NCBI RefSeq assembly: GCF_036226465.1
Contig: NZ_CP108476.1
Span: 2,976,001-3,040,000 of the forward strand
DNA from: Kitasatospora sp. NBC_01250
GTDB taxonomy: Bacteria > Actinomycetota > Actinomycetes > Streptomycetales > Streptomycetaceae
Direction: 5' to 3'
DNA length: 64,000 bases
The notes under the pieces were generated by a model. The model ran no database searches. It had not been told where the DNA came from and was given only the letters and a program-made list of their open reading frames with translations. A program made the position numbers and the translations under genes. Below are positions 25,776 through 34,057 of this stretch, piece by piece. How positions within the stretch are numbered: position 1 is the stretch's first letter; the number at the start of each line of letters is the position of its first letter.

Positions 25776-26585
25776 TCAGTCGCCGATCCCCGCCAGGTCG
25801 CGCAGCCGACGGGCCTGCGCCGCGCGCTCGGCGGCCCGCTGCTCCTCGTAGCAGCGGTCGCCCGCGCCGAGCAGCAGGGCCTTGGTCTCGATCACGGCGT
25901 TGCGCGGCGCCGCGAGCAGCGCGGCGGCGAGCGTGCGCGCCGCGCCGGAAAGCTCGGTGCCCGGCACCACCTGGTTGGCCAGTCCGATCGCGACCGCCTC
26001 GGCGGCGGGCACCCAGCGGCCGGTGGCACAGATCTCCAGCGCCCTGGCGTAGCCGACCAGGTCGGTGAGCGGCTTGGTGCCGGTCAGGTCGGGGACCAGG
26101 CCGAGCGAGGTCTCACGCATCGCGAACTGCGCGTCCTCGGCGCAGATCCGCAGGTCACAGGCGAGTGCGAGCTGGAACCCGGCGCCCACCGCATGCCCCT
26201 GCACGGCGGCGATCGTGATCACGTCGGGACGGCGCCACCAGCTGAACGCCTCCTGGAACCCGGCGATCGCGGCGTCCAGCTCCTGGTCCGGGCTCGCGGC
26301 CAGGGCCAGGAAGTTCGGCTCGCCGGGCAGGCCCTCGGGGGTGAACATGGCCCGGTCCAGGCCGGCCGAGAAGGACAGGCCCTCGGCCTGGAGCAGCACC
26401 ACCCGCACGGTCGCGGGCAGCTCGCGGCCGATCGCGGCCAGCGCGCGCCACATCGCGGGAGTCTGGGCGTTGCGCCGCTGGGGGTGGCAGAGCGTCACCG
26501 TCGCGAGTTCGCCCTCGACCTCCAGGCCGACACCGGCCTGCCGCCACGCGTCCGGCGTGGCAGGGGTGGAGACGGGCGCGGTCAT
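25776..26585 (-). CDS. Enoyl-CoA hydratase/isomerase family protein
   Basis: This 269-residue crotonase-fold protein has the first oxyanion-hole segment at LSFSAGLDRAMF and the second at AAVQGHAVGAGFQLALACDLRICAEDAQFAMRETSLGLVPDLTGTKPL. One of the two usual catalytic glutamates is visible in MRETSLGLVPD, so hydratase versus isomerase activity is uncertain. The role is beta-oxidation or a related acyl-CoA step. ATG at 26585 is preceded by a GGAGGTG RBS. Neighbour of gbn as in Streptomyces. Confidence 0.85.
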   Translation of the reverse strand: MTAPVSTPATPDAWRQAGVGLEVEGELATVTLCHPQRRNAQTPAMWRALAAIGRELPATVRVVLLQAEGLSFSAGLDRAMFTPEGLPGEPNFLALAASPDQELDAAIAGFQEAFSWWRRPDVITIAAVQGHAVGAGFQLALACDLRICAEDAQFAMRETSLGLVPDLTGTKPLTDLVGYARALEICATGRWVPAAEAVAIGLANQVVPGTELSGAARTLAAALLAAPRNAVIETKALLLGAGDRCYEEQRAAERAAQARRLRDLAGIGD

Positions 26586-26720
26586 GGGCACCTCCGGCAC
26601 GGGTCGGGACAGGCTCCAGCGCGCTGCCCACTCATCTACCGGAGAGTAACTTAATTGCCCGCGCCTTGGATACCGCCATCCGCGGCAGCTCGCGGGCATG
26701 ACGATCGGCGGCCATGGGGG

Positions 26721-26745
26721 TCCCCCCGGCCAGAGGCTGGGGGAG
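26721..26745. repeat. Short palindromic intergenic repeat downstream of gbn
   Basis: TCCCCCCGGCC-AGA-GGCTGGGGGAG is an imperfect hairpin (one G-T pair, one bulge). It is preceded by a GGGGGTCCCCCC run. The form GGGGGT/CCCCC...GGCTGGGGGAG resembles a palindrome found in many copies in Streptomyces intergenic DNA (from memory, not searched). It may also terminate gbn, which ends ~115 bp away. Confidence 0.5.
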
Positions 26746-26859
26746 GGCACCTGTCACGGTCGCCGATGCGTCGGGGTGTGCTGACGAACTGTCGGAACCT
26801 GCTGCCTGTGTCGACCGGCCGACCGGGAGGAAGGGCCACCGTCCCGGTCTGACGATACG

Positions 26860-27093
26860 TCAGGAACCGGCTGCCGCAGCAGCCTTGGCCTTTCCACGCG
26901 TGGCGCCACCACGACCCCGGAGATTGACTCCGGACTCGCTCAGCATCCGGTGCACGAAGCCGTACGAGCGGCCGGTCTCCTCCGCGAGTGCGCGAATGCT
27001 CGCGCCGGAGTCGTACTTTTTCTTCAGCTCGGCCGCGAGCTTCTCACGCGCGGCACCTGTCACCCGGCTGCCCTTTTTCAGAGTCTCGGCCAC
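26860..27093 (-). CDS. gbn: GATC-binding nucleoid-associated protein Gbn
   Basis: This 77-residue basic protein begins VAETLKKGSRVTGAAREKLAAELKKKYDSG. A helix-turn-helix (ASIRALAEETGRSYGFVHRMLSESGV) follows, and the tail RGRGGATRGKAKAAAAAGS is Lys/Arg/Ala-rich. It corresponds closely to S. coelicolor SCO1839, named Gbn, a small nucleoid protein that binds GATC-centred sites and affects development and antibiotic production. The start is GTG at 27091-27093 with a textbook GAGGAGG RBS. The usual neighbours (enoyl-CoA hydratase, ABC-F) agree. Confidence 0.9.
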   Translation of the reverse strand: MAETLKKGSRVTGAAREKLAAELKKKYDSGASIRALAEETGRSYGFVHRMLSESGVNLRGRGGATRGKAKAAAAAGS

Positions 27094-27530
27094 CCGTGCC
27101 TCCTCGTAGCTGTGCTCGGTCAGATTCCCATGATCACCCATCCCCAGCGTCCTGGCCACCCATTCGACAAGGTCTGTCCTGCGAAAAGGGCTCCGCCCGG
27201 GGGCGCCTTGCGCGCGTCGTGGCGCTCACCCTGGGTGTACACGACCCCGGCCGAATCCGCGTCGGCGGACGAAAGAGCTGATCAGCAGGGTCGGACCGGC
27301 GGTGAAAGCAGCGGGTCCGAATAAAACGGAATCCGAGGCCCCGGGATTCCCGATTGGGGATCTCTGATGAGAAAGGCTCGGCCGGATGCAGGAGCGTGTG
27401 TCTACGAAAGCCGAGCGCCCGCGACCGGCGGACCGGTCACGGGCGAGGTCAGAGCGGTGATCCGCGACAGCGCGGATCCGACGCGGAAATCAGCGCCGGC
27501 GGTCACCGGTCGGGGCCGGTGATCCGCCGG
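27094..27530. other. GATC-rich noncoding spacer between the ABC-F gene and gbn
   Basis: This 437-bp stretch has no gene. GATC occurs at 27132, 27280, 27359, 27459, 27475 and 27521. It should contain the gbn promoter and the end of the ABC-F transcript. Hairpins lie at 27459-27478 and 27496-27530 (listed separately). Confidence 0.6.
27459..27530 (-). terminator. Hairpins downstream of the ABC-F gene
   Basis: Two structures are seen. 27496-27530 is a 14-bp stem with one bulged A, directly abutting the ABC-F stop. 27459-27478 is GATCCGCG-ACAG-CGCGGATC, a perfect 8-bp stem carrying GATC in both arms. The first is probably the ABC-F terminator; the second could terminate or be a Gbn site. Confidence 0.65.
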
Positions 27531-29129
27531 TCAGGCCAGCGAGACGAGATCGTGGTACGCCGGGGTCCACAGGTCCTCGACGCCGTCCGGCAGCAGGATG
27601 ATCCGCTCCGGCTCCAGCGCGTCCACGGCGCCCTCGTCGTGGGTGACCAGCACCACCGCACCGGTGAAGGTGCGCAGCGCGCCGAGGATCTCCTCACGGC
27701 TGGCCGGGTCCAGGTTGTTGGTCGGCTCGTCGAGCAGCAGCACGTTGGCCGAGGAGACCACCAGCGCGGCCAGCGCCAGGCGGGTCTTCTCGCCGCCCGA
27801 GAGCACGCCGGCCGGCTTGTCGACGTCGTCGCCGGAGAACAGGAAGGAGCCGAGGATCTTGCGGATCTGCACCAGGTCGGTGTCCGGCGCGGACGAACGC
27901 ATGTTCTCCAGCACGGTGCGCTCGGGGTCGAGCGTCTCGTGCTCCTGGGCGTAGTAGCCGATCTTCAGGCCGTGGCCGGGGATCACCTCGCCGGTGTCCG
28001 GCGCCTCCACCCCGGCCAGCATCCGCAGCAGGGTGGTCTTGCCCGCGCCGTTGAGGCCCAGCACCACGACCCGCGAGCCGCGGTCGATGGCCAGGTCGAC
28101 GCCGGTGAAGATCTCCAGCGAGCCGTAGGACTTGGACAGGTCCCTGGCCGTCAGCGGGGTCTTGCCGCACGGGGCCGGGTCGGGGAAGCGCAGCTTGGCC
28201 ACCTTGTCGGAGGCCCGCACCTCCTCCAGGCCGGAGAGCAGCTTCTCGGCACGGCGGGCCATGTTCTGCGCGGCGACCGTCTTGGTGGCCTTGGCGCGCA
28301 TCTTGTCGGCCTGCGCGTTGAGGGTGGCCGCCTTCTTCTCGGCGTTGGCCCGCTCGCGCTTGCGGCGCTTCTCGTCGTCCTCGCGCTGCTGCTGGTACTG
28401 CTTCCAGCCCATGTTGTAGACGTCGATGCAGGAGCGGTTCGCGTCCAGGTAGAAGACCTTGTTGACGACCGTCTCGACCAGCTCGACATCGTGCGAGATC
28501 ACGATGAAGCCGCCCTTGTAGGTCTTCAGGAAGTCGCGCAGCCAGGCGATCGAGTCGGCGTCGAGGTGGTTGGTCGGCTCGTCCAGCAGCAGCACGTCGG
28601 AGTCCGAGAAGAGGATCCGGGCCAGCTCGACCCGGCGGCGCTGGCCACCGGAGAGCGTGTGCAGCTCCTGGCCGAGGATCCGGTCGGGCAGCCCGAGCGC
28701 GGCGGCGATGGTGGCGGCCTCGGCCTCGGCGGCGTACCCGCCCTTGGTGAGGAACTCGGTCTCCAGGCGCGAGTACTTCTTCATCGCGTTGTCGCGGGTG
28801 GCGCCCTTGCCGGTGGCCATCCGCTCCTCGTTCTCGCGCATCTTCTTGAGCACGGTGTCGAGGCCGCGGGCCGACAGGATCCGGTCGCGGGCCAGCACGT
28901 CGAGGTCGCCGGTGCGCGGGTCCTGCGGCAGGTAGCCCACCTCGCCGGAGCGGGTGACGGTGCCGGAGGCCGGCAGGCCCTCGCCGGCCAGCACCTTGGT
29001 CAGCGTGGTCTTGCCGGCGCCGTTGCGCCCGACCAGACCGATCCGGTCACCGGGGGTGACCCGGAAGCTGGCGGACTCGATCAGGATGCGGGCACCGGCG
29101 CGCAGTTCGAGGGCGTTGGCGGCAATCAT
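27531..29129 (-). CDS. ABC-F family ATPase (ribosome-associated type)
   Basis: This 532-residue protein has two ABC nucleotide-binding domains and no membrane segment. Walker A is GRNGAGKTT and GLNGAGKTT, signatures are LSGGQRRRVELARIL and LSGGEKTRLALAAL, and both Walker B are LLLDEPTN. The two are joined by a charged, helical P-site-tRNA-interaction-type linker rich in Lys/Arg/Glu (DDEKRRKRERANAEKKAA). ABC-F proteins act on ribosomes in translation or antibiotic protection; this one resembles the housekeeping EttA/Uup-like group. The ATG at 29129 is chosen because homology starts at IAANALELRAG; AGGAG lies ~12 bp upstream. Confidence 0.9.
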   Translation of the reverse strand: MIAANALELRAGARILIESASFRVTPGDRIGLVGRNGAGKTTLTKVLAGEGLPASGTVTRSGEVGYLPQDPRTGDLDVLARDRILSARGLDTVLKKMRENEERMATGKGATRDNAMKKYSRLETEFLTKGGYAAEAEAATIAAALGLPDRILGQELHTLSGGQRRRVELARILFSDSDVLLLDEPTNHLDADSIAWLRDFLKTYKGGFIVISHDVELVETVVNKVFYLDANRSCIDVYNMGWKQYQQQREDDEKRRKRERANAEKKAATLNAQADKMRAKATKTVAAQNMARRAEKLLSGLEEVRASDKVAKLRFPDPAPCGKTPLTARDLSKSYGSLEIFTGVDLAIDRGSRVVVLGLNGAGKTTLLRMLAGVEAPDTGEVIPGHGLKIGYYAQEHETLDPERTVLENMRSSAPDTDLVQIRKILGSFLFSGDDVDKPAGVLSGGEKTRLALAALVVSSANVLLLDEPTNNLDPASREEILGALRTFTGAVVLVTHDEGAVDALEPERIILLPDGVEDLWTPAYHDLVSLA

Positions 29130-29287
29130 GGCTGGGAAGACTCCTGAAACTGGGCGGACCGGCGCACGCGGGCGGCAGCGCGGTCGGACACGGGGACGCG
29201 GCGGGGGTATGGGCGGTGCTGGGCGGTCCGGCACGGCAGCGGCCCGCGACTACCGACGCGGACCGATTTGCCTACCGACTGCCGCCG

Positions 29288-29311
29288 CTAATGCCCGAGG
29301 AGAACAGCCAT
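29288..29311 (-). CDS. Possible leader peptide MAVLLGH upstream of the ABC-F gene
   Basis: A seven-codon ORF (ATG at 29309-29311, stop TAG) encodes MAVLLGH. A -10-like TAGACT (29319-29324, minus strand) ends 7 bp before its ATG, the spacing seen at other putative leaderless starts in this window. The ABC-F gene starts ~160 bp further on, after a GC-rich leader. Leader-peptide attenuation is known for some ABC-F genes, but nothing here proves translation. Confidence 0.3.
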   Translation of the reverse strand: MAVLLGH

Positions 29312-29359
29312 GCCGGCCAGTCTACCGGGCGCGCCGGACGTCCCTCGATGAATTTCCGG

Positions 29360-30298
29360 TCAGTGGGCGCCGCTGTCGCCGCCCGCCACCGGGCAGCCGG
29401 CCGGCGGCTTGACCGCGGCGAACGGCTCCTCGGGGCTGCCGCACGGGATCGCGGAGGCGCCCTGATCGGTGTCGAAGACCCGGCTGCCGAGCACCGGGCC
29501 GTCGTCGATCAGCACCCGGGTGCCGTCCAGCTTGGTGAGCTTGACGGTGGGGCCCGCGTTGAGCACGTAGCCGGGCTGGTCCATCCGGAACCCGGTGATC
29601 GAGCCGGGCAGCGGGTGACCGGAGCCGGTGGTGCCGGTGCAGGTGCGCGGCACCAGCACGGCGCCGTCGGTGCTGACCGCGCCCAGCACGTCGAAGACGC
29701 AGCCGGCCTGCGGGCGGGCGTTGAACCGCAGGTCCCCGTCGCTGTCGCGGAAGCCCATGGTCAGACCGGGGCTGAGCACCTGCACCCAGGGCTGGGTCTG
29801 CGAGGCGACCTGCACCGCGGCGGCGGCCCGGGTCAGCTCCAGCTGCTTGCGCTGGGCCGCGGTGCGCTGGTCGGCGCCCGGCTCCCCGTCCCCGTGCAGC
29901 CACTCGGCCAGGCCCGGCATCGCGCGGTGCCAGCGGACCTCGTGGTCGCTGATCTCCACCGAGGTGACCATGCCGTCGTCCCAGACCACTATGGCGCTCT
30001 GGCCGACCAGGGTCACGTGCAGCGCGGTGGCGCCGTCGCGCCGGTAGGACCAGAGCAGCGTGCCGCTCGAAGGGTCGTACGCCTCCAGGCCGGGGCCCAC
30101 CCGGAAGTCCGGGACGACCGGATCCGCCGACTGGGCGCCCACCGGGCTGGCCTGCGCGTTACCGGGTTCCGAGACCTGGTCGCCGAACGGGACCGGGCGG
30201 TTGGCGTGCGCCGCGGCGCCCACGCCGAGCACCAGCAGCACCGCCACGGCAGGCAGGGCGGAGCGGGGGGTCAGGGTACGAAGCGGCTTCCAGGACAC
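29360..30298 (-). CDS. Secreted or membrane-anchored PQQ-like beta-propeller protein
   Basis: This 312-residue protein has an N-terminal signal/anchor (LPAVAVLLVLGVGAAAHA). The exported part includes LEAYDPSSGTLLWSYRRDG and DGMVTSVEISDHEVRWHRAMPGL, blade sequences of quinoprotein-like (PQQ/BamB) propellers. Three to four Cys in the C-terminal half (GCVFD, PRTCTGT, IPCGS, AGCPV) suggest extracytoplasmic disulfides. No enzyme motif is recognised; possibly a scaffold or sensor. It reads leftward away from the GH26 gene. Confidence 0.7.
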   Translation of the reverse strand: MSWKPLRTLTPRSALPAVAVLLVLGVGAAAHANRPVPFGDQVSEPGNAQASPVGAQSADPVVPDFRVGPGLEAYDPSSGTLLWSYRRDGATALHVTLVGQSAIVVWDDGMVTSVEISDHEVRWHRAMPGLAEWLHGDGEPGADQRTAAQRKQLELTRAAAAVQVASQTQPWVQVLSPGLTMGFRDSDGDLRFNARPQAGCVFDVLGAVSTDGAVLVPRTCTGTTGSGHPLPGSITGFRMDQPGYVLNAGPTVKLTKLDGTRVLIDDGPVLGSRVFDTDQGASAIPCGSPEEPFAAVKPPAGCPVAGGDSGAH

Positions 30299-30561
30299 CT
30301 CGGGAGGGTACCTGGTGGGCGCTCGACCGTCAGCATGGCGGGGCCACCCCGCGGGCCTACCGACGGATAACCGGACATTCGGCGGGGGTCGGTGGACGGG
30401 GATCGAGCGCCTCGCGCACGGCCGTCGGGCCGTCCGTGGCGACCGGAAAGTGCTGACGATCGATCAAGGCGCTCCGGATCACCAGTCGAGGTCGACCAGG
30501 CTCGCGACAATTGTCCACTTTAGGGTGACATTCGGCTTTTCTGAATGCGCCTCAGCTTACT

Positions 30562-30687
30562 GTCGGTAGGCGGATGCCTACGACTGGCGTCCGGATCGGC
30601 GTCCCTCCCGCGGCTGGGCTGCGACGCAGCGAAGGGTGGGGGTCGCCGAGGAACGAGGCGGCACCCGCCCGCAGCGAAGGAACAGTC
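30562..30687 (+). ncRNA. Candidate structured 5' leader of the GH26-type hydrolase gene
   Basis: GTC(g)GTAGGC-GGAT-GCCTACGAC forms a hairpin at 30562-30584. GACTG at 30582-30586 can instead pair with CAGTC at 30683-30687, enclosing a multi-stem region: GGGTGGG (30634-30640) with CCCGCCC (30664-30670), and CGCC (30644-30647) with GGCG (30657-30660). The decamer GCAGCGAAGG occurs twice (30626 and 30671). The structure ends ~37 bp before the start codon. No known riboswitch class is recognised with confidence. Confidence 0.4.
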
Positions 30688-30724
30688 CATGAAGCGGAAC
30701 TCAATCCGTGGTGGAGGAGAGACC

Positions 30725-32200
30725 ATGCGAATCGGCCGGCTGGCCTTGGCCGCCTCCGCCCTGCTCCTGCTCACCACGGCCGGGCTCGGCGCCGGCGGCG
30801 CTCCGCTCACCGCCGCCGACCGCTGGCCGGGCGGCGACCAGGCGGCGGGCCCCGGCGCCCGGCCGCGCTCGGCCGCACCCCGGCCGAGCACCCGGCGGGC
30901 CAGCCACGAGGTCGCGTTCGGCGCCTTCGTCGGTTCCTGGGACAACTACATCCCGCAGATCGCCCGGCTCTCCAGCTGGCTGGACGGCGCCAACCTCCAG
31001 GTCGGCCACACCTATCTGGCCGGAAACAGCTGGGCCGACGTCGAGGGCGACGCCAAGGTGCTGGCGCTCTGGTCGCAGTGGCGGATGAGCGACCAGGGCC
31101 GGACGCTGGTGCTCAACGTGCCGATGCTGGTGCCCAACGAGGGCGACCTGCCCGACGACCAGGTCGCCGAGCTGCTAAACCAGGGCGCGCACGGCGCCTT
31201 CGACCAGCACTTCCTGCGGCTGGCCCGCAGGCTGGTCGCGCTCGGCGGCAACGACACCGTGATCGTGCTCGGCTGGGAGATGAACGGCATCACCTACACC
31301 AGCCGCTGCGGGCCCGACCCGGCTGCCTGGAAGGCGTACTGGCGGCGGATCATCGGTGTGATGCGCTCGGTGCCCGGGCAGAAGTTCCGCTTCGACTTCA
31401 CCCCCAACCGCGGCCTGGACGCGATCGCCTGGACCAAGTGCTACCCCGGCGACGACGTGGTGGACGTGATCGGCACCGACAGCTACGACCAGCCGGCCGG
31501 CGCGACCTTCGACGACTACGTGCACGAGCCCTACGGCCTGGAGGACCAGGTCGAGTTCGCGGCCCGGCGCGGCAAGCCGGTCTCCTACCCGGAGTGGGGG
31601 CTGTTCCGCAACGGCGACAACCCCGAGTTCGTGCGGCGGATGGTCGACTGGATGCGCACCCACGACACCCTCTACCAGACCGTCACCGACTACTGTCCGC
31701 ACGGCTTCTGGCAGTGCCGCAGCAATCCGCGCTCGAGCGCCGTCTACCGGGAGCTGCTCAGCGGCTCCAAGGGCGCGCCGGTGCCGACCGAGCCGCCGTG
31801 CCGGCTGCCGGGCCTCGGGGCGCTGCCGAACCGGCCCGGACTGCGCCCGCCGCTCTTCTCCCGGGGCTGCTCCGGCCAGGGGCAGCCCGCAGGCGCGGGC
31901 AGCCCGGCCACCCCGGCCGCACCGTCGGCGAGCACCTCACCGACCGCACTGCCGACCGGGCTGCCGACCGGCCTGCCGACCGGGCCGAGCGGCTCGGCGA
32001 CGCCGACCGACGCGGCGACCTCCGCCTCGCCCTCGCCCAGCCCGTCCGCCACGGCCGCCCCGGCGCCCTCCGCGGCACCCTCGCCGTCCGCCGGCACCGC
32101 GGCCACGCCGTCGGCCAAGCCCTCCACGACGCCGTCGCGACCGGCGGCCCCGTCCTCGACCCCGCCGGCGATCAGTGGCTGGCGGTCGTTGGACGGCTGA
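30725..32200 (+). CDS. Secreted GH26-type glycoside hydrolase with Ser/Pro/Thr-rich tail
   Basis: This 491-residue protein has a signal peptide (MRIGRLALAASALLLLTTAGLGAGG) and a catalytic domain (~62-365) of the GH26/beta-mannanase clan. The acid/base Glu185 is in VLGWEMNG and the nucleophile Glu290 in YPEWGLF. Residues ~385-491 are a low-complexity Pro/Ala/Ser/Thr tail with repeated LPTG, perhaps a wall-spanning linker. It would cut or trim extracellular beta-linked polysaccharide, fitting its place beside the exopolysaccharide genes. ATG at 30725 is favoured by GGTGGAGGAG; an ATG at 30689 is possible. Its 3' end overlaps the convergent acyltransferase gene by 29 bp. Confidence 0.85.
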   Translation: MRIGRLALAASALLLLTTAGLGAGGAPLTAADRWPGGDQAAGPGARPRSAAPRPSTRRASHEVAFGAFVGSWDNYIPQIARLSSWLDGANLQVGHTYLAGNSWADVEGDAKVLALWSQWRMSDQGRTLVLNVPMLVPNEGDLPDDQVAELLNQGAHGAFDQHFLRLARRLVALGGNDTVIVLGWEMNGITYTSRCGPDPAAWKAYWRRIIGVMRSVPGQKFRFDFTPNRGLDAIAWTKCYPGDDVVDVIGTDSYDQPAGATFDDYVHEPYGLEDQVEFAARRGKPVSYPEWGLFRNGDNPEFVRRMVDWMRTHDTLYQTVTDYCPHGFWQCRSNPRSSAVYRELLSGSKGAPVPTEPPCRLPGLGALPNRPGLRPPLFSRGCSGQGQPAGAGSPATPAAPSASTSPTALPTGLPTGLPTGPSGSATPTDAATSASPSPSPSATAAPAPSAAPSPSAGTAATPSAKPSTTPSRPAAPSSTPPAISGWRSLDG

Positions 32201-33344
32201 GCAGCCCGCGCAGCCGGCGGACCGGTCCGCGCAGCCTGGGCACGGCCGCCGCGCGGACCCGGGCCAGCGACAGCCGCAGGCTCAGCGCGCCGGCGAAGTG
32301 GCGCGGCCCGAGCAGCAGCCGGTGGTTGTGCTCGCGTTCGGGGCGCCAGCGCTCCTTGTACGGCTCCTCGCCGCGCATCAGGCTTATCTCCGGGATGCCC
32401 GCGCGCACCGTCTCCTCCAGCGAGGTGCCGAAGAGCAGGCCCGCGATGTCGATCCGCTCGCGCAGCTGCGGGTGCGCGCCGTAGAGGTAGAGGCCGGCGA
32501 AGGAGCGGCAGCAGAGCAGCAGGTCCACCGCCATCAGCTCCTCATCCAGGTAGTAGCGGTAGACCACCGCCTGGCCGGCCAGCGCCAGCGCGGCGGTGGA
32601 CTCGCGCAGGTGGGTGGCGAACCGCTCACTGGTGTGCTCGGCGGTGACCGTCCGGCCCTGCCACTGCAGCGCGTGCAGCCGCAGCAGGTCGTCCATCGCC
32701 GGGCCGACCTCCTCGGCCGGCACCCGGCGGGCCACCACCCCGCTCTCCAGCAGCTTGCGCTGCTTGGCCCGGCTGCGCTGCGCGGTGCGCCCCGGCAGGC
32801 GGGACAGCAACTGCTCCATCGGGACGGCCGGCAGTTGCTGGCAGACCGAGTCGAGCAGCTGGTGGCGCCGCCCGTGCCAGTGCGCGTACACCTGGTGCGC
32901 CGCCGAGCCGGGCCGCACCTCGCGCAGGTCCAGGGCCTGCCAGGGCCGGCGCAGCGGCAGCGCGCGGGCCAGCGCGGCGGCGGCCTCGGCGGCGCAGGAT
33001 TCGTCGAGCAGCACGTCGGTGAAGTCGATCAGCCCGCCGCCCAGGCCGGTCAGCGTGCCGGTCCTGGTCCGCATCAGGGCGGCGGCCCCGACCAGCACGC
33101 CGTCCCGGCGCACCAGCACCACCCGCAGCGCGCCGGGGCGGCCGTAGCCGCGCCACCAGGAGGCCTGCCAGGCGGCCGACTGGAACGGTGTGGCGGTGCG
33201 GCAGCGGGCGGCCAGCGCATCCCACTCGGGGGCGAGCCGGGTCAGCGCCTGGTCGTCCCGGTGCGTCTCGGTGGTCCACCCGGTGGGCGCGGCAGGTCCT
33301 CCGGGCTCCGCCGGTGCCGCGGGGCCCGGGTGCAGGGCCGTCAT
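32172..33344 (-). CDS. GNAT/FemAB-like acyltransferase of the exopolysaccharide locus
   Basis: This 390-residue protein has the double-GNAT layout of the Mig-14/FemAB/CelD-like family (acetyltransferase 6). N-terminal PEWDALAARCRTATPFQSAAWQASWW, central TAQRSRAKQRKLLESG and C-terminal LFGTSLEETVRAGIPEISLMRGEEPYKERW are typical. Such proteins occur in actinobacterial exopolysaccharide clusters and probably acylate a sugar or lipid-linked intermediate; the donor is unknown. Last gene of the leftward operon; its ATG overlaps the Wzz-like stop by 4 bp. Its 3' end runs 29 bp into the convergent GH26 gene. Confidence 0.8.
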   Translation of the reverse strand: MTALHPGPAAPAEPGGPAAPTGWTTETHRDDQALTRLAPEWDALAARCRTATPFQSAAWQASWWRGYGRPGALRVVLVRRDGVLVGAAALMRTRTGTLTGLGGGLIDFTDVLLDESCAAEAAAALARALPLRRPWQALDLREVRPGSAAHQVYAHWHGRRHQLLDSVCQQLPAVPMEQLLSRLPGRTAQRSRAKQRKLLESGVVARRVPAEEVGPAMDDLLRLHALQWQGRTVTAEHTSERFATHLRESTAALALAGQAVVYRYYLDEELMAVDLLLCCRSFAGLYLYGAHPQLRERIDIAGLLFGTSLEETVRAGIPEISLMRGEEPYKERWRPEREHNHRLLLGPRHFAGALSLRLSLARVRAAAVPRLRGPVRRLRGLLSRPTTASH

Positions 33345-34057
33345 GTCGCGCTCCCCGCTTTCGCCGTGTTCTCGGCCTTCTCCGGCCCCTCGCTCGGCTC
33401 CCGGCTCGGGGTGGGCACGGCGGCGACGGGTTCGCCGGTCACGGGTCCGGCCACCGGTCCGGCCGCCCCGGCCTCGCCCGTCGCCCGGCGCCGGGCCATC
33501 ATCGCCAGCGACCCGACCAGCACCCCGGCCGCGCCGCCCACCGCGACGTCGAGCTGCCGGCTCGGCGTGGTCGGCTTGTCCGGGTCGGCCGCGGCGGCCA
33601 GCGGCACCAGCTTGACGCCGGTCTCCTTGCTGCTCGTGTTGGCGAACGAGACCAGCGCCTTGGCCACCGCGTCGGCGGCCTTCACCGCCTGGTCCGGGTG
33701 CCGGCCGCTGCCGGCGATCTCGATCACCGGGGCGTCCGGCGAGGTGGTCCCGGTGACCTGGCTGGCCAGCTCGGCCCCGGTGCGTCCGGCGTCCGGGGCC
33801 GCCATCGCCAGCACCTGCGGCTGGGCCGCGAGCCGGCCGTACGCCTGGGCGAAGTTGACCGCGAGGCCCGCCTCTCCGCTGCTGTCCGGGACCACCACCA
33901 CGTAGGAGTTGGCCGTGTAGACCGGCGGCGCGAGCACCGCGTAGCCGGCCCCCGCCACCGCGCCCAGCGGGACGGCGGCGGCCAGCGGCCACCAGCGCTT
34001 GGCCGCCGTCAGGACCCGGTCGCGCTTCGTCGGCCCGGCCATCCCTTGCTCGGTCAT
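33341..34057 (-). CDS. Wzz-like polysaccharide chain-length/co-polymerase protein
   Basis: This 238-residue protein has two membrane helices (WWPLAAAVPLGAVAGAGYAVLA near residue 25 and VAVGGAAGVLVGSLAMMA near 190). Between them is an extracytoplasmic domain starting PPVYTANSYVVV, the layout of Wzz/YveK chain-length determinants. No tyrosine-kinase domain is fused. It would set polymer length with the Wzy-type polymerase upstream. ATG at 34057 with a GGGAGGGAG RBS; overlaps neighbours on both sides by 4 bp. Confidence 0.82.
   Translation of the reverse strand: MTEQGMAGPTKRDRVLTAAKRWWPLAAAVPLGAVAGAGYAVLAPPVYTANSYVVVVPDSSGEAGLAVNFAQAYGRLAAQPQVLAMAAPDAGRTGAELASQVTGTTSPDAPVIEIAGSGRHPDQAVKAADAVAKALVSFANTSSKETGVKLVPLAAAADPDKPTTPSRQLDVAVGGAAGVLVGSLAMMARRRATGEAGAAGPVAGPVTGEPVAAVPTPSREPSEGPEKAENTAKAGSAT

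Noticed and set aside
30541..30575. Resemblance of CTGAATGCGCCTCAGCTTAC and GGTAGGCGG to the 3' part of ydaO-type c-di-AMP riboswitches
   Set aside because: The expected 5' half (the GGGGACC and GGGGTGAATC elements) is missing upstream, so the class cannot be claimed. Kept only as an unassigned structured leader.
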